Shown here: in pieces, positions 19,403-31,670 of the stretch | Layout: every line of letters begins with the position of its first letter | How positions within the stretch are numbered: the stretch's first letter is position 1 | Origin: Betaproteobacteria bacterium | Lineage (GTDB): Bacteria; Pseudomonadota; Gammaproteobacteria; Burkholderiales; Rhodocyclaceae | Direction of reading: 5' to 3' | Assembly: GCA_028065725.1 (NCBI GenBank) | Contig: JAPTVL010000435.1 | Span: 1 to 64,000 of the forward strand | DNA: 64,000 nt | The notes under the pieces: model-generated | Database searches by the model: none | What the model was told of the DNA's origin: nothing | Seen by the model: the letters and a program-made list of their open reading frames with translations, nothing else | Program-made: the position numbers and the translations under genes

Positions 19403-21037
19403 ATGGATAACCGACGATTGATACTGCTTCTGGTGTTCAGCTTCTCGCTGATCATGCTTTGGGACGGCTGGCAACGGCAGAACCAGCCTAAGCCGGTAGC
19501 GGCGACGACGGCAACGGCACCCGCGGCAGCTGGTGCCGCCGGCGTGGTACCGACGCCGACTTTGCCGCCCGCCACCACCGGGGCGCTGCCGACCGCCGTG
19601 CCGGCGACGGCTGGCGCAGTCGTGCCTGGAGCCGTGACCGCAAAGATTCGTACCGATCTGTACGTGGCGCATATTTCCGCGCAGGGCGGCGACATCACCC
19701 GGCTTGAACTGGTCGGCCATCCCGAGACGGAAGATAAATCCAAGAACTTCGTGCTGTTCGATAGTGGCGAAAAGCACATCTATCTGGCGCAGTCGGGGAT
19801 CATCGGCGAAGGCCTGCCGAACCACAAGACGGAGTGGCAGCTGGCCGCCGGCGAGCATGTGCTCAAGGATGGCGAGAAACAGCTCGAGCTGCGCCTCGAG
19901 GCGCTTGGCCCGGGCGGCGCCAAGGTGGCGAAGACTTATGTTTTCCAGCGCGGCAGCTACCAGATTGAAGTGCGTCACGAAGGGGTGGCGCCGGGGGCTC
20001 ATGCCTACTATCAGATCACCCGCGACGGCAAGCCTGCCGAGGGCCAGGGCAACTCGATGATGATGGGTGTGGTGACCTTCACCGGTCCGGCGGTCTACAC
20101 CGAGGCGGAGAAGTTCCAGAAGGTCGAGTTCGCCGACATCCTGAAGAACAAGGCAAAGTTTGCGCAGAAGGCCGACAACGGCTGGCTGGCGATGGTGCAG
20201 CACTACTTTGTGTCGGCTTGGCTGCCGGCGGCGGGGGTGACGCGTGAGTTCTACATGCGCAAGGTCGGTGAGGATCTGTTCTCGGCCGGTGTCATTGTCC
20301 CGGTGGCTGCCGACGGGAAAAGCACGATATCGCTCTATGCCGGCCCGCAGGAACAGGACAAGCTGGAAAAGATCGCCCCCGGGCTCGATCTGGTGGTCGA
20401 TTACGGCTGGCTCACGGTCATCGCCGCGCCGCTGTTCTGGGTTCTGGGCGCCATTCACAAGCTGGTCGGCAACTGGGGCTGGGCCATCATCGGCCTGACG
20501 CTGCTGCTCAAGCTGATGTTCTTCCCGCTGTCGGCCGCGAGCTACAAGTCGATGGCGAAGATGCGCGTGCTGACGCCCAAGCTGGTCAAGCTCAAGGAAA
20601 CCTACGGCGACGACAAGCAGCGCCTGAACCAGGAAATGATGGCGCTGTACAAGAAGGAAAAGGTCAATCCCCTGGGCGGTTGCCTGCCGGTGCTGGTGCA
20701 GATTCCGGTTTTCATCGCGCTGTACTGGGTGCTGCTGGGCACGGTCGAGATGCGCAACGCGCCTTGGCTGGGCTGGATCACCGACCTCTCGGTGAAGGAT
20801 CCCTTCTACGTCTTGCCGCTGATCATGGGCGCCACCATGTTCATCCAGACCAAGCTCAATCCGACGCCGCCCGATCCGATCCAGGCCAAGGTCATGCTGT
20901 TCATGCCGATCGTATTTACCGGGATGTTCCTGTTTTTCCCGGCGGGATTGGTGCTCTACTGGACGGTGAACAACATCCTGTCGATTGCGCAGCAATGGCA
21001 GATCACCCGCCTGGTCGAGGCCGGGGAAAAGAAATAG
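19403..21037 (+). CDS. yidC: Membrane protein insertase YidC
   Basis: The protein of 544 residues inserts and folds inner-membrane proteins, alone or with SecYEG. It begins with the first transmembrane helix ([20 protein letters not shown]), then an alanine, proline and threonine-rich linker at about 30-75. The large periplasmic domain follows to about 340. The conserved core has five membrane segments, including [20 protein letters not shown] and the hydrophilic groove arginine region of the Oxa1 fold. The C-terminal motif [18 protein letters not shown] is diagnostic. It is in the conserved order after yidD and before mnmE. Confidence 0.97.
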   Translation: MDNRRLILLLVFSFSLIMLWDGWQRQNQPKPVAATTATAPAAAGAAGVVPTPTLPPATTGALPTAVPATAGAVVPGAVTAKIRTDLYVAHISAQGGDITRLELVGHPETEDKSKNFVLFDSGEKHIYLAQSGIIGEGLPNHKTEWQLAAGEHVLKDGEKQLELRLEALGPGGAKVAKTYVFQRGSYQIEVRHEGVAPGAHAYYQITRDGKPAEGQGNSMMMGVVTFTGPAVYTEAEKFQKVEFADILKNKAKFAQKADNGWLAMVQHYFVSAWLPAAGVTREFYMRKVGEDLFSAGVIVPVAADGKSTISLYAGPQEQDKLEKIAPGLDLVVDYGWLTVIAAPLFWVLGAIHKLVGNWGWAIIGLTLLLKLMFFPLSAASYKSMAKMRVLTPKLVKLKETYGDDKQRLNQEMMALYKKEKVNPLGGCLPVLVQIPVFIALYWVLLGTVEMRNAPWLGWITDLSVKDPFYVLPLIMGATMFIQTKLNPTPPDPIQAKVMLFMPIVFTGMFLFFPAGLVLYWTVNNILSIAQQWQITRLVEAGEKK

Positions 21038-21104
21038 GCCGGCTTCCGGTCCCGCGGGACCGGAGAATTTGCCGGCGCGTTTCGTGCAGCCTCCAGGAGG
21101 GCGC

Positions 21105-22451
21105 ATGAGTCAGCCGCGCACGGGAATCATCGCCGCCGTCGCCACTGCCCCGGGACGTGCCGGCATCGGCGTGGTGCGGGTCTCGGGTGATGGTCTGGCG
21201 GCCTTCGCCCAGGCCTTGACCGGCAAGCTGCCGCAGGCCCGTCATGCCACGCTGGCCGATTTCTTCGCTGCTGACGGGCTTGCCATCGACCGGGGGATTC
21301 TGCTGTATTTTCCCGCTCCCCATTCCTTCACCGGAGAGGATGTTCTCGAGCTTCAGGGCCATGGCGGCCCGGTGGTGCTGCAGATGCTGCTGGCGCGCTG
21401 CCTCGAGCTCGGCGCGCGGGTGGCCGAGCCGGGCGAATTCTCGCAACGCGCGTTCCTCAACGACAAGCTGGATCTGGTTCAGGCCGAGGCAGTGGCCGAT
21501 CTGATCGAGGCTGGTACGGCCGCGGCAGCGCGCTCGGCCTTGCGTTCATTGTCCGGGGAGTTTTCGCGCGAAGTCAATGGGCTGGTGTTGCGCCTGACCG
21601 AACTGCGCATGCTGGTCGAGGCGACGCTGGACTTTCCCGAAGAGGAAATCGATATCCTGCGGGATACCGATGCGGCACAGCGCCTTGCCGCTTTTCGCGC
21701 CGATCTGTCCGCGCTTCTGGATCGGGCGCGCGCCGGCAGCCTGCTGCGTTCGGGGCTGCACGTGGTGCTGGCCGGCCTGCCGAACGTCGGCAAGTCATCC
21801 CTGCTCAATCGGCTGGCGGGCGCCGAGCGGGCGATCGTGACCGAGGTGGCCGGCACCACGCGCGACGCGGTGCGCGAAACGATCCAGATAGAGGGCATAC
21901 CGCTGCACATCATCGACACGGCGGGATTGCGTGACACCGATGATGTGGTCGAGAAAATCGGCATCGAGCGGGCCTGGCGCGAAATCGAGCGGGCCGACGT
22001 GGTGCTCCAGCTGCTCGATGCGCGCAGCGGTGAAACGCCGGCCGACCATGCGATCGCGGTGCGCCTGCCGGCGGGCATTGAACGCATCGTGGTGGAGAAC
22101 AAGTGCGATTTGGCCGCACAGGCGCCAGAGCGTCTGGTGTCCGGCGGCCGCGTGCATCTGCGGTTGTCGGCCAGGACCGGCGCGGGCATCAACCTGCTGC
22201 ATGACGAACTGCTGCGCGTCGCCGGCTGGAGCGGGCATGGCGAAGACGTGGTGCTGGCGCGCGAACGGCACCTCGAAGCGTTAGCCATCGCTGCCGAAAA
22301 GTCGGCGCTGGCGGCACGCCGACTCGACCGGATCGAGCTTTGCGCGGAGGAACTGAGGCTGGCGCAGGACGCGCTGTCGCGCATCACGGGCGAGTTTACG
22401 GCGGACGATCTGCTGGGGGAAATTTTCTCGCGCTTCTGCATCGGCAAGTAG
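21105..22451 (+). CDS. mnmE: tRNA modification GTPase MnmE (TrmE)
   Basis: This 448-residue GTPase works with MnmG to form the cmnm5 modification at U34 of certain tRNAs. The N-terminal folate-binding domain begins [20 protein letters not shown]. The G domain has [16 protein letters not shown] (P-loop), the TTRD switch and [10 protein letters not shown]. The C-terminus ends FSRFCIGK with the catalytic cysteine. AGGAGG four bases before ATG 21105 fixes the start. A copy of the dispersed 20-mer falls inside the coding sequence at 22300-22319, read as KSALAAR. The partner mnmG is 6 kb downstream. Confidence 0.97.
   Translation: MSQPRTGIIAAVATAPGRAGIGVVRVSGDGLAAFAQALTGKLPQARHATLADFFAADGLAIDRGILLYFPAPHSFTGEDVLELQGHGGPVVLQMLLARCLELGARVAEPGEFSQRAFLNDKLDLVQAEAVADLIEAGTAAAARSALRSLSGEFSREVNGLVLRLTELRMLVEATLDFPEEEIDILRDTDAAQRLAAFRADLSALLDRARAGSLLRSGLHVVLAGLPNVGKSSLLNRLAGAERAIVTEVAGTTRDAVRETIQIEGIPLHIIDTAGLRDTDDVVEKIGIERAWREIERADVVLQLLDARSGETPADHAIAVRLPAGIERIVVENKCDLAAQAPERLVSGGRVHLRLSARTGAGINLLHDELLRVAGWSGHGEDVVLARERHLEALAIAAEKSALAARRLDRIELCAEELRLAQDALSRITGEFTADDLLGEIFSRFCIGK
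22300..22319 (+). repeat. Dispersed 20-mer, copy inside mnmE
   Basis: AGTCGGCGCTGGCGGCACGC, one mismatch at the last base. It is read in frame as SALAAR and could be chance in an alanine-rich helix. Confidence 0.5.
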
Positions 22452-22463
22452 CCCCTGCCCGGC

Positions 22464-23228
22464 ATGGCTGAATTCGATCTTGTCCTGTTGCTGCTGGCCG
22501 CCCTGTTCGCCGGTTTCGTCGACGCGGTGGCGGGCGGCGGTGGCCTGATCCAGGTACCGACCCTGCTGGTGACCTTGCCGGCCGAATCGCCGGCGACCGT
22601 GTTCGGCACCAACAAGCTGTCCAGCATATTCGGCACGGGCAATGCCGCGCTGCGCTTTGCACGGAGGATCGCTTTGCCGTGGCGCATAGCGCTGCCGGCT
22701 GCGGCCGCGGCCTTCCTGTTTTCCTTTGCCGGCGCGGCCGCGGTGAGCTGGCTGCCGCGGGAAGTTGTGCGTCCGCTGGTGCTTGGGCTGCTGGTGCTGG
22801 TGATGGTTTATACGGTCGGCAGGCCCGATTTCGGGGCGGTGTCCGGCGCCCGTCTGGCGCCCGGGCCGGAACGGCGCTGGGCACTTTTGGCCGGCGCCGT
22901 ACTGGGTTTCTATGACGGGTTTTTCGGGCCCGGCGCGGGCAGCTTCATGATTTTCGCTTTCGTGCATTTCTTCAGGCTCGATTTCCTGCACGCGTCGAGT
23001 GCCGCGAAGGTGGTAAATTTCGCCACCAATGCTGCGGCATTGGCCTATTTCGTTCCGACCGGGCATGTCCTTTGGGTCTTGGGTCTGGCGATGGCCGTTT
23101 TCAACATCGCCGGAGCATTGCTCGGCGCGCGTCTGGCCTTGCACCATGGCAGCGGCTTTGTGCGCGGCGTGTTCATCCTGGTGGCGTCGGTATTGATTGT
23201 GCGACTGGGATATGACACATTTGCGTGA
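22464..23228 (+). CDS. TSUP (TauE/SafE) family permease
   Basis: The protein of 254 residues has about eight hydrophobic segments arranged as two repeats. It opens with the family motif LAALFAGFVDAVAGGGGLIQ, has GTNKLSSIFGTGNAALRF after the first repeat, and GFYDGFFGPGAGSFMIFAF at the start of the second. TSUP proteins export or import sulfoacetate, sulfite, taurine or other organic anions, so a role in sulfur or organic-acid transport is inferred but no substrate is visible. It starts 12 bp after mnmE and is likely co-transcribed with it. Confidence 0.88.
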   Translation: MAEFDLVLLLLAALFAGFVDAVAGGGGLIQVPTLLVTLPAESPATVFGTNKLSSIFGTGNAALRFARRIALPWRIALPAAAAAFLFSFAGAAAVSWLPREVVRPLVLGLLVLVMVYTVGRPDFGAVSGARLAPGPERRWALLAGAVLGFYDGFFGPGAGSFMIFAFVHFFRLDFLHASSAAKVVNFATNAAALAYFVPTGHVLWVLGLAMAVFNIAGALLGARLALHHGSGFVRGVFILVASVLIVRLGYDTFA

Positions 23229-23366
23229 GCTTGGCAGGCTTAAGTTGTAATATAAGGCACTTTGATTCATGATTGCGTATACTGAAGCACTACAGTTCAT
23301 TGTATGCGGTCGATCGTCGGCCCCATGCGCTTTGCTGGGGTTTTAATTGAGGGAGGAGACCCTGAT

Positions 23367-24512
23367 ATGAAACTTGGAAAATTGGCTGTTGCCCTGGCAG
23401 CGGCAGGTACTGCATTTGCGGCGGCCGCAGACATCACCGTCGGCGTAACCGTATCGGCTACCGGGCCGGCGGCTTCGCTCGGCATTCCGGAAAAGAACAC
23501 CATCGCCTTGCTGCCGGTCACCATGGGCGGACAAAAGGTCAATTACATCGTTCTTGACGATGCGTCGGACACGACGACGGCAGTAAAGAACGTGCGCAAG
23601 CTGATTTCGGAGAACAAGGTCGATGTCATCATCGGGTCCACGATCACGCCGAATTCGCTGGCGATGATCGACGTTGTGGCCGAAGCGGAAACGCCGACCA
23701 TTTCCATGGCCGCATCGGCACGGATCGTCGATCCGGCCAACCCCAAGACCAAGTGGGTGTTCAAGACGCCGCAAAACGACCAGCAGATGGCGACCGCAAT
23801 TGCCGCCCACATGGCCAATGCCGGCGTCAAAACCGTGGCTTTCATCGGCTTCAACGATGCCTACGGCGAAGGCTGGTATCAGGAATTCACCAAGTATGCG
23901 GATACCTACAAGCTCAGGATCGTGGCCAACGAGCGGTACAGCCGGGCGGATACATCGGTAACCGGACAGGTACTGAAGATCATGGCGGCCAAGCCCGATG
24001 CGGTGCTGATCGCCGGTTCCGGCACGCCGGCGGCCTTGCCGCAGGTGGCACTCAAGGAGCGCGGCTTTGCCGGCAAGTACTATCAGACGCATGGCATCGC
24101 CAACAACGATTTCCTGCGCGTCGGCGGCAAGAATGTCGAAGGGACTTTGCTGCCCGCCGGGCCGATCCTGGTTGCCGCACAATTGCCGGACAGCAACCCG
24201 ATCAAGAAGTCGTCCCTGGCCTATATCGCCAAGTACGAGGCAGCCCATGGCAAAGGCAGCATCTCGACCTTCGGCGGACACGCCTGGGATGCCGGACTGC
24301 TGCTGCAGAATGCAGTGCCGGCCGCGCTGAAGAAAGCCCAGCCGGGGACCAAGGAGTTTCGTGCCGCGCTGCGCGATGCGCTGGAAGGCACCAAGGATCT
24401 GGTGGGCGTGCATGGCGTGTTCAACATGACACCCGGCGACCACCTCGGCTTCGACCAGCGCGCGCGCGTCATGGTGCGCATCGAGAACGGCGCCTGGAAG
24501 CTGGACAAGTAG
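23367..24512 (+). CDS. Branched-chain amino-acid type ABC transporter substrate-binding protein
   Basis: This 381-residue periplasmic protein has a signal peptide (LAVALAAAGTAFAAAADI) and the type I binding fold of LivK-like receptors. Supporting segments are GVTVSATGPAASLGIPEKN, LDDASDTTTAVKNVRKLI and VKTVAFIGFNDAYGEGWY, which mark the ligand cleft. It probably delivers an amino acid, amide or similar compound to the permeases downstream. GGGAGGAGA precedes the start at 23367. A strong terminator lies between it and livH, which usually lets the receptor be made in excess. The ligand is unknown. Confidence 0.9.
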   Translation: MKLGKLAVALAAAGTAFAAAADITVGVTVSATGPAASLGIPEKNTIALLPVTMGGQKVNYIVLDDASDTTTAVKNVRKLISENKVDVIIGSTITPNSLAMIDVVAEAETPTISMAASARIVDPANPKTKWVFKTPQNDQQMATAIAAHMANAGVKTVAFIGFNDAYGEGWYQEFTKYADTYKLRIVANERYSRADTSVTGQVLKIMAAKPDAVLIAGSGTPAALPQVALKERGFAGKYYQTHGIANNDFLRVGGKNVEGTLLPAGPILVAAQLPDSNPIKKSSLAYIAKYEAAHGKGSISTFGGHAWDAGLLLQNAVPAALKKAQPGTKEFRAALRDALEGTKDLVGVHGVFNMTPGDHLGFDQRARVMVRIENGAWKLDK

Positions 24513-24547
24513 GGCGATTTCGGCAGCAACTAAAAAATGAAGCAAGC

Positions 24548-24577
24548 GAGCGGGGCAACGTACCCCGCTCCTTTTTT
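24548..24577 (+). terminator. Intra-operon terminator after the substrate-binding protein
   Basis: Stem GAGCGGGG/CCCCGCTC (8 bp), loop CAACGTA, then TTTTTT. It lies 36 bp after the stop of the receptor gene and before livH. Partial readthrough would give more receptor than permease. Confidence 0.9.
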
Positions 24578-24673
24578 CCGGAGGCGGCGGATGCGATATG
24601 CATCCGCCATGGATTTTGATCTTCACGCCAGGGGCGCCTCGAGCGGGACCCCCGGCAAACCGAGAACGGATCA

Positions 24674-25711
24674 ATGGATCTGCAAATAGGCTTGTTGCTG
24701 GGACAGGACGGGGTCACCAACGGCGCGATCTATGCGTTGCTGGCGCTGGCGCTGGTGCTGGTGTTCGCGGTGACGCGGGTGATCTTCATACCGCAGGGGG
24801 AGTTTGTCGCCTTTGGCGCCCTGACGCTGGCGAGTTTTCAGGCGGGCAAGACGCCAGGCACCTTGTGGCTTCTGATCGGCGCCGGAGTGGCGGTGGCGCT
24901 GATCGACATCAGTCTCGCGTTGCGCGCGCGCGCGCACAAGAAGCTGCCGCGCATCGTCGGCTGGAATCTGGCCTATCCGGCCGCCGCCGCCGCCGTGGTG
25001 TTCCTGCTCAAGCCCGGCGAGTTTCCGCTGTTGGCGCAGATTGTTCTGGCCCTGGCGCTGGTGGTGCCGCTGGGTCCCATGATTTATCGCCTTGCCTACC
25101 AGCCTCTGGCCGAAGCCAGCGTGCTGGTGTTGCTGATCGTCTCGGTTGCGGTGCATCTGGCCCTGGTCGGGCTGGGTCTGCTGTTCTTCGGCGCCGAAGG
25201 TTCGCGCACGCCGGCGTTTTCTGATGCCAGTTTCGATCTGGGACTAGTGAGGCTGAATGGCCAGACGCTTTGGGTCGTGGGGGCCAGTTTGTTGCTGATC
25301 GTGGTGCTGTTCATATTTTTTGAGCGCACGATCTATGGCAAGGCCTTGCGCGCCACGGCGATGAATCGTACCGGCGCGCGCCTGATGGGGATTTCCACGG
25401 TAATGGCGGGAAAACTCTCCTTCCTGCTGGCGACACTGATCGGCGCCTTTTCCGGAATCCTGATCGCGCCGATCACGACGATCTATTACGACACTGGTTT
25501 TCTGATAGGCCTCAAGGGCTTCGTCGGCGCCATCGTCGGCGGACTCGCCAGCTACCCGATTGCGGCGGCAGGAGCCGTGTTGGTCGGCTTGCTCGAAGCC
25601 TTCTCCTCGTTCTGGGCCTCCGCCTTCAAGGAGGTGATCGTGTTCACCCTGATCATCCCGGTGCTGGTCTGGCGTTCGCTGACGACACACCATGTCGAGG
25701 AGGACGAGTGA
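24674..25711 (+). CDS. livH: Branched-chain amino-acid type ABC permease (LivH)
   Basis: This 345-residue inner-membrane permease is the first of the two transmembrane subunits of the Liv-type importer. It has many hydrophobic segments and the LivH features [20 protein letters not shown] near the start, [23 protein letters not shown] near 220 (the loop contacting the ATPase) and [23 protein letters not shown] near the end. An insertion of about 60 residues relative to E. coli LivH lies around 70-130. Its stop overlaps the ATG of the next gene by one base (25711), so the operon is tightly coupled. Confidence 0.92.
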   Translation: MDLQIGLLLGQDGVTNGAIYALLALALVLVFAVTRVIFIPQGEFVAFGALTLASFQAGKTPGTLWLLIGAGVAVALIDISLALRARAHKKLPRIVGWNLAYPAAAAAVVFLLKPGEFPLLAQIVLALALVVPLGPMIYRLAYQPLAEASVLVLLIVSVAVHLALVGLGLLFFGAEGSRTPAFSDASFDLGLVRLNGQTLWVVGASLLLIVVLFIFFERTIYGKALRATAMNRTGARLMGISTVMAGKLSFLLATLIGAFSGILIAPITTIYYDTGFLIGLKGFVGAIVGGLASYPIAAAGAVLVGLLEAFSSFWASAFKEVIVFTLIIPVLVWRSLTTHHVEEDE

Positions 25712-27498
25712 TGCCTTCACGCCTTTGGCTCGCCGGCTTCCTGGCACTGCTGCTGATTGCCCCGCTACTGGCGAGCGAATTCCATGTCACGCTGCTCAAT
25801 TACATCGGGCTCTATTCCCTCGTTGCCCTGGGTCTGGTGCTGTTGACCGGGGTAGGCGGCCTGACATCATTCGGCCAGGCGGCGTTTGTCGGACTCGGCG
25901 CCTACACCACGGCCTATCTGTCGACTGCCGGGAATCTGCCGGGCTGGGCGGCAGCCTTCGGCGGCTCGCCCTGGATGGGACTGCTGGCAGGTTTGCTGCT
26001 CACGGCGGCGGTGGCGCTGGTACTCGGTCTGCTGACCCTGCGCCTGTCGGGACACTACCTGCCGCTGGGCACCATCGCCTGGGGCATCAGTCTCTACTTC
26101 CTGTTCGGCAATCTGGATTTTCTGGGCGGCCACACCGGCATGTCGGGGATCCCGGCGTTGTCCTTGTTCGGACTGGAACTCAAGGACGGCCGCAACTTCT
26201 ATTACGTGATCTGGACCGCGGTGCTGGCTGCCGTCTGGCTGACGCATAACCTGCTGGATTCGCGGGAGGGCAGGGCGATACGCGCACTCAAGGGCGGCGT
26301 GGTCATGGCTGAATCGATGGGCGTGGATACGGCCCGCTCCAAGGTGGTGATCTTTCTCATCGCGGCGCTGTTTGCCTGCATCTCCGGCTGGCTTTACGCC
26401 CACCTGCAGCGCTTCGTCAATCCGACGCCGTTCGGCTTGCATATCGGCATCGAGTATCTGTTCATGGCGGTGGTGGGCGGGGCGGCTCACGTCTGGGGCG
26501 CCCTGCTCGGTGCCGGCGTGATCACGGTGCTCAAGCAGTGGCTGCAGGACTGGCTGCCGAAGCTGCTGGGCGCTTCGGGCAACTTCGAAATGATCGTCTT
26601 TGGCGTCATGATGATTTTCGTTTTGCAACGTGCGCGCGACGGCCTTTGGCCGATCCTGACGCGCCTGATTCCGCAGCGCCGGAATCAGCGCGAAGTGCCG
26701 CAGGCCGCAGCATTGCCGAAGAAGCCGGCACCGCAGGCCGGTCAGGTGCTGCTTGAAGCGCGCAACGTGGTGAAGCGGTTCGGCGGCCTGGTCGCCAACA
26801 ACAACATGAACCTCACCGTGAAGGCGGGCGAGATCATGGCGCTGATCGGCCCCAATGGCGCCGGCAAGTCGACCATGTTCAACTGCGTGTCGGGGGTGGA
26901 CTCGCCGACCGAGGGCGAGGTGCTGTTTCGTGGCCAGGCGGTGACCGGACTTAGCTCGCGGCAGATCGCCCGATTGGGCATGAGCCGTACCTTCCAGCAT
27001 GTCCGGCTGTTGCCGACCATGAGCGTGCTCGAAAATGCCGCGATCGGCGGGCACATGCGCGGCAGCAAGGGCGTGCTGCCGGCGATGCTGCATCTGGAGC
27101 GCAACGAAGAGGCCAGGTTGCTGGCCGAGGCGGCGCGACAGGTGGAGCGGGTGGGTCTCAAGGATTCCATGTTCGAACCTGCCGGCAGCCTGGCGCTGGG
27201 CAAGCAGCGCACACTGGAAATTGCGCGCGCGCTGTGCGCCGACCCGACCCTGCTGTTGCTCGACGAACCGGCGGCCGGCTTGCGTTATCTGGAAAAGCAG
27301 GCTTTGGCCGAACTCTTGCGCAAGCTGCGCGGTGAAGGCATGGGCATCCTGCTGGTGGAGCACGACATGGATTTTGTGATGGGCCTGGCCGATCGCGTGG
27401 TGGTCATGGAGTTCGGCGAAAAGATTGCCGAAGGTCTGCCCGATGAGGTCCAGCGCGACCCGGCAGTGCTCGAAGCCTACCTCGGGGGGGTCGATTGA
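25711..27498 (+). CDS. livM: Fused LivM permease and LivG ATPase
   Basis: The protein of 595 residues joins two usually separate subunits. Residues 1-315 are the LivM-type permease ([19 protein letters not shown] near 50, [21 protein letters not shown] near 190). A linker of about 30 residues rich in alanine and proline follows. From about 345 it is a LivG-type ATP-binding domain, with Walker [10 protein letters not shown] near 388 and [11 protein letters not shown] as Walker B. The signature is [15 protein letters not shown], where most LivG proteins have GQQR. The H-loop is [15 protein letters not shown]. LivF follows with a one-base overlap. Fusion fixes the permease to ATPase ratio. It is known in some other bacteria. 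Confidence 0.93.
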   Translation: MPSRLWLAGFLALLLIAPLLASEFHVTLLNYIGLYSLVALGLVLLTGVGGLTSFGQAAFVGLGAYTTAYLSTAGNLPGWAAAFGGSPWMGLLAGLLLTAAVALVLGLLTLRLSGHYLPLGTIAWGISLYFLFGNLDFLGGHTGMSGIPALSLFGLELKDGRNFYYVIWTAVLAAVWLTHNLLDSREGRAIRALKGGVVMAESMGVDTARSKVVIFLIAALFACISGWLYAHLQRFVNPTPFGLHIGIEYLFMAVVGGAAHVWGALLGAGVITVLKQWLQDWLPKLLGASGNFEMIVFGVMMIFVLQRARDGLWPILTRLIPQRRNQREVPQAAALPKKPAPQAGQVLLEARNVVKRFGGLVANNNMNLTVKAGEIMALIGPNGAGKSTMFNCVSGVDSPTEGEVLFRGQAVTGLSSRQIARLGMSRTFQHVRLLPTMSVLENAAIGGHMRGSKGVLPAMLHLERNEEARLLAEAARQVERVGLKDSMFEPAGSLALGKQRTLEIARALCADPTLLLLDEPAAGLRYLEKQALAELLRKLRGEGMGILLVEHDMDFVMGLADRVVVMEFGEKIAEGLPDEVQRDPAVLEAYLGGVD

Positions 27499-28238
27499 TG
27501 AGCGAAACGAACACCGTTCTCGAGGTGGTCGACCTCTGTGTGTCCTACGGCAAGGTCGAAGCGCTGCATCATGCCGGGATCAAGGTCGGCGAGGGGCAGA
27601 TCGTCACCGTGATCGGCCCCAACGGTGCCGGCAAGACCACCATGCTGTCCTCGATCATGGGGCTGTTGCCGCATACCCGCGGCTCGATCCGCCTGCTCGG
27701 CCAGGATGTCGGCGATGCCGAGGTGGAGGACATGGTGACGCTGGGCGTCAATCTGGTGCCCGAGTCGCGCGCCTTGTTCGGCGAAATGAGCGTCGAGGAC
27801 AATCTTCTGCTGGGTGCCTTCATGCGGCACCGGATGGGTCATCGCGATCAGCAGCAGACCATGGAAGAGGTATTCCGGATTTTTCCCCGCCTCAAGGAGC
27901 GACGGGCGCAGTATGCGGGCACGCTGTCCGGCGGCGAGCGACAGATGCTGGCCGTGGCGCGTGCCTTGATGGCGAAGCCGAAGCTGCTGATGCTGGACGA
28001 GCCCAGTCTTGGTCTGGCGCCTTTGATCGTGCGCGAGATCTTCCGGGTGATCGCCGATCTGAAGCGCACCGGGGTGGCGATCCTGCTGGTGGAGCAGAAT
28101 GCGCGGGCTGCACTGCAGGTGGCGGATTACGCCTATGTACTGGAAACCGGCGAGATTGCGCTGGAAGGGCCAAGCGCCAAGCTGATCGACGATCCGAAGG
28201 TGGTCGAGTCCTACTTGGGGCTGGGGGGCAAGCACTAG
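27498..28238 (+). CDS. livF: Branched-chain amino-acid type ABC ATPase (LivF)
   Basis: This 246-residue ATP-binding subunit is the second nucleotide-binding protein of the transporter. It has Walker A GPNGAGKTT near 42, the Q-loop region with VPESRALFGEMSVEDNL near 90, signature LSGGERQMLAVARALM near 140, Walker B LLMLDEPSLGLAP and the H-loop VEQNARAALQVADYAYVLE. It is the last gene of the Liv operon, followed by parS sites and a terminator. The start ATG overlaps the stop of the fusion gene. Confidence 0.93.
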   Translation: MSETNTVLEVVDLCVSYGKVEALHHAGIKVGEGQIVTVIGPNGAGKTTMLSSIMGLLPHTRGSIRLLGQDVGDAEVEDMVTLGVNLVPESRALFGEMSVEDNLLLGAFMRHRMGHRDQQQTMEEVFRIFPRLKERRAQYAGTLSGGERQMLAVARALMAKPKLLMLDEPSLGLAPLIVREIFRVIADLKRTGVAILLVEQNARAALQVADYAYVLETGEIALEGPSAKLIDDPKVVESYLGLGGKH

Positions 28239-28243
28239 GGGTG

Positions 28244-28259
28244 TGTTTCACGTGAAACC
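28244..28259. promoter_or_regulatory. parS: parS site 1 (ParB binding)
   Basis: TGTTTCACGTGAAACC differs from the palindromic parS consensus only in the last base. It is the first of a pair 26 bp apart upstream of mnmG-rsmG-parA-parB. Confidence 0.9.
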
Positions 28260-28269
28260 AGACGTTTCC

Positions 28270-28285
28270 TGTTTCACGTGAAACA
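28270..28285. promoter_or_regulatory. parS: parS site 2 (ParB binding)
   Basis: TGTTTCACGTGAAACA is a perfect parS palindrome. ParB nucleates here and spreads to form the centromere complex moved by ParA. It lies about 11 kb from the putative oriC, as is usual. Confidence 0.95.
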
Positions 28286-28327
28286 GCCATGCCAGCCGGC
28301 TTCTGGTCAGGCTGCGTTTTTCAGACC

Positions 28328-28353
28328 AGAGGCGTATGATTGCGCCTCTTTTT
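28328..28353 (+). terminator. Terminator of the Liv operon
   Basis: Stem AGAGGCG/CGCCTCT with an eight-base loop, then TTTTT. It ends the livF transcript and shows that the mnmG start must lie downstream, which argues for GTG 28373 over an in-frame TTG at 28340. Confidence 0.8.
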
Positions 28354-28372
28354 GTTTGGTGCGCGCGGCGTG

Positions 28373-30252
<1,880 letters not shown>

Positions 30253-30256
<4 letters not shown>

Positions 30257-30888
30257 GTCTGGCGCAGCAGTTACGCGAGGGCCTTGCGGTCCTCGGACTC
30301 GAGCTGCCGGACGCAGTGCAGGCCAAGCTGCTGGCCTATGTCGCGCTGCTCAAGAAATGGAATGCGACCTACAACCTGACTGCGATTCGCAACGAGGCCG
30401 AGATGGTCACTCAGCATCTGCTCGACTCCCTGTCGGTGCTGCCGGCTTTGCCGGAGTCGGCGCTGGCGGCACGGCGCTGGGCCGATGTCGGCAGCGGTGC
30501 CGGCCTGCCGGGAATTCCGCTGGCGATCGTGCGCCCGGATCTGGCGATGGCGCTGATCGAGACGGTGGAAAAGAAGTCCGCGTTCCAGCGCCAGGCGAAG
30601 ATCGAGCTGGGCCTGGCGAATATCACCGTCGTCAATCAGCGCGTCGAAGACCTGGCGGCCGGCCAGTTCGATGCCGTGATTTCCCGTGCCTTTGCCGATC
30701 TGGCGGAGTTTATCCGCCTGGGCGGGCACCTGCTGACGAAAGGCGGCCGGCTTTACGCCATGAAGGGCCTGCTGCCCGAAGAAGAAATGAGCCGCCTGCC
30801 GCCGGGCTGGGCGGTGGCCGACTGCACCCGGCTGAGCGTTCCGAGTCTGGACGCACAGCGCCATCTGCTGGTTATCGAGAGAGTCTGA
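30253..30888 (+). CDS. rsmG: 16S rRNA (guanine-527-N7)-methyltransferase RsmG (GidB)
   Basis: This 211-residue SAM-dependent enzyme methylates G527 of 16S rRNA. The SAM pocket is [20 protein letters not shown] near 77-97, and [15 protein letters not shown] and [13 protein letters not shown] follow as in other RsmG proteins. It overlaps mnmG by four bases and is followed by parA after two bases, the classical gidAB-parAB order. A copy of the dispersed 20-mer lies inside the gene (30455-30474). Confidence 0.96.
30455..30474 (+). repeat. Dispersed 20-mer, copy inside rsmG
   Basis: AGTCGGCGCTGGCGGCACGG, a perfect match to the consensus. It is read as SALAAR just before the SAM-binding motif. Confidence 0.55.
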
Positions 30889-30890
30889 CG

Positions 30891-31670
30891 ATGCATATTT
30901 TTGCCATAGCCAATCAAAAGGGCGGGGTGGGCAAAACCACCACGGCCGTCAATCTGGCCGCCGCGCTGGCGGCCAACGGCCAGCGTACCCTGCTGGTGGA
31001 CCTCGATCCGCAGGGCAATGCGACGATGGGTTGCGGGGTGGACAAGCGCAGCCTCCGGTCCTCCGTCTACCAGGTCTTGCTGCAGCTGGCGACCCTTGAG
31101 CATACCCGCGTGCAGTCGCCCGCCGGGCATTTCGACGTACTGCCGGCGAATCGCGACCTGGCCGGGGCCGAAGTCGAACTGGTCGATCTCGAATTGCGCG
31201 AGATGCGTCTCAAGGCGGCGCTGGCAGCGCATCAGGCGGATTACGATTTTGTCCTGATCGACTGCCCGCCCTCGCTGTCGATGCTGACCCTGAACGGCCT
31301 TTGCGCGGCGCATGGGGTGATCATTCCGATGCAATGCGAGTACTACGCCCTCGAAGGCCTGTCGGACCTGGTGAATACCATCAAGAAGGTGCATGCCAAT
31401 CTGAACCGCGACCTGAAAATCATCGGCCTGCTGCGGGTCATGTACGACCCGCGCAATACGCTGTCCACCCAGGTGTCGGCGCAGCTCGAGCAGCATTTCG
31501 GCGACAAGGTATTCAAGACCCTGGTGCCGCGCAACGTGCGCCTGGCCGAGGCGCCCAGTTATGGCGTGCCCGGAGTTCTATTCGACAAGGCGGCCAAGGG
31601 CGCACAGGCCTATATGGCGTTCGCCCTTGAAATGATCGATCGTGTCAATTCCTGGAAGGAATCAGAGTGA
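30891..31670 (+). CDS. parA: Chromosome partitioning ATPase ParA (Soj)
   Basis: The protein of 259 residues is a deviant-Walker ATPase that drives segregation of ParB-parS complexes. The P-loop ANQKGGVGKTTTAVNLAAAL holds the signature lysine near residue 10. DLDPQGNATMGCG is Walker A', and DFVLIDCPPSLSMLTLNGL is Walker B. It is in the standard place between rsmG and parB, and the two parS sites lie 2.6 kb upstream. The stop overlaps the parB start. Confidence 0.96.
   Translation: MHIFAIANQKGGVGKTTTAVNLAAALAANGQRTLLVDLDPQGNATMGCGVDKRSLRSSVYQVLLQLATLEHTRVQSPAGHFDVLPANRDLAGAEVELVDLELREMRLKAALAAHQADYDFVLIDCPPSLSMLTLNGLCAAHGVIIPMQCEYYALEGLSDLVNTIKKVHANLNRDLKIIGLLRVMYDPRNTLSTQVSAQLEQHFGDKVFKTLVPRNVRLAEAPSYGVPGVLFDKAAKGAQAYMAFALEMIDRVNSWKESE

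Noticed and set aside
28340..28372. TTG at 28340 as the mnmG start
   Set aside because: It lies inside the livF terminator and adds residues not typical of MnmG; GTG 28373 fits better.
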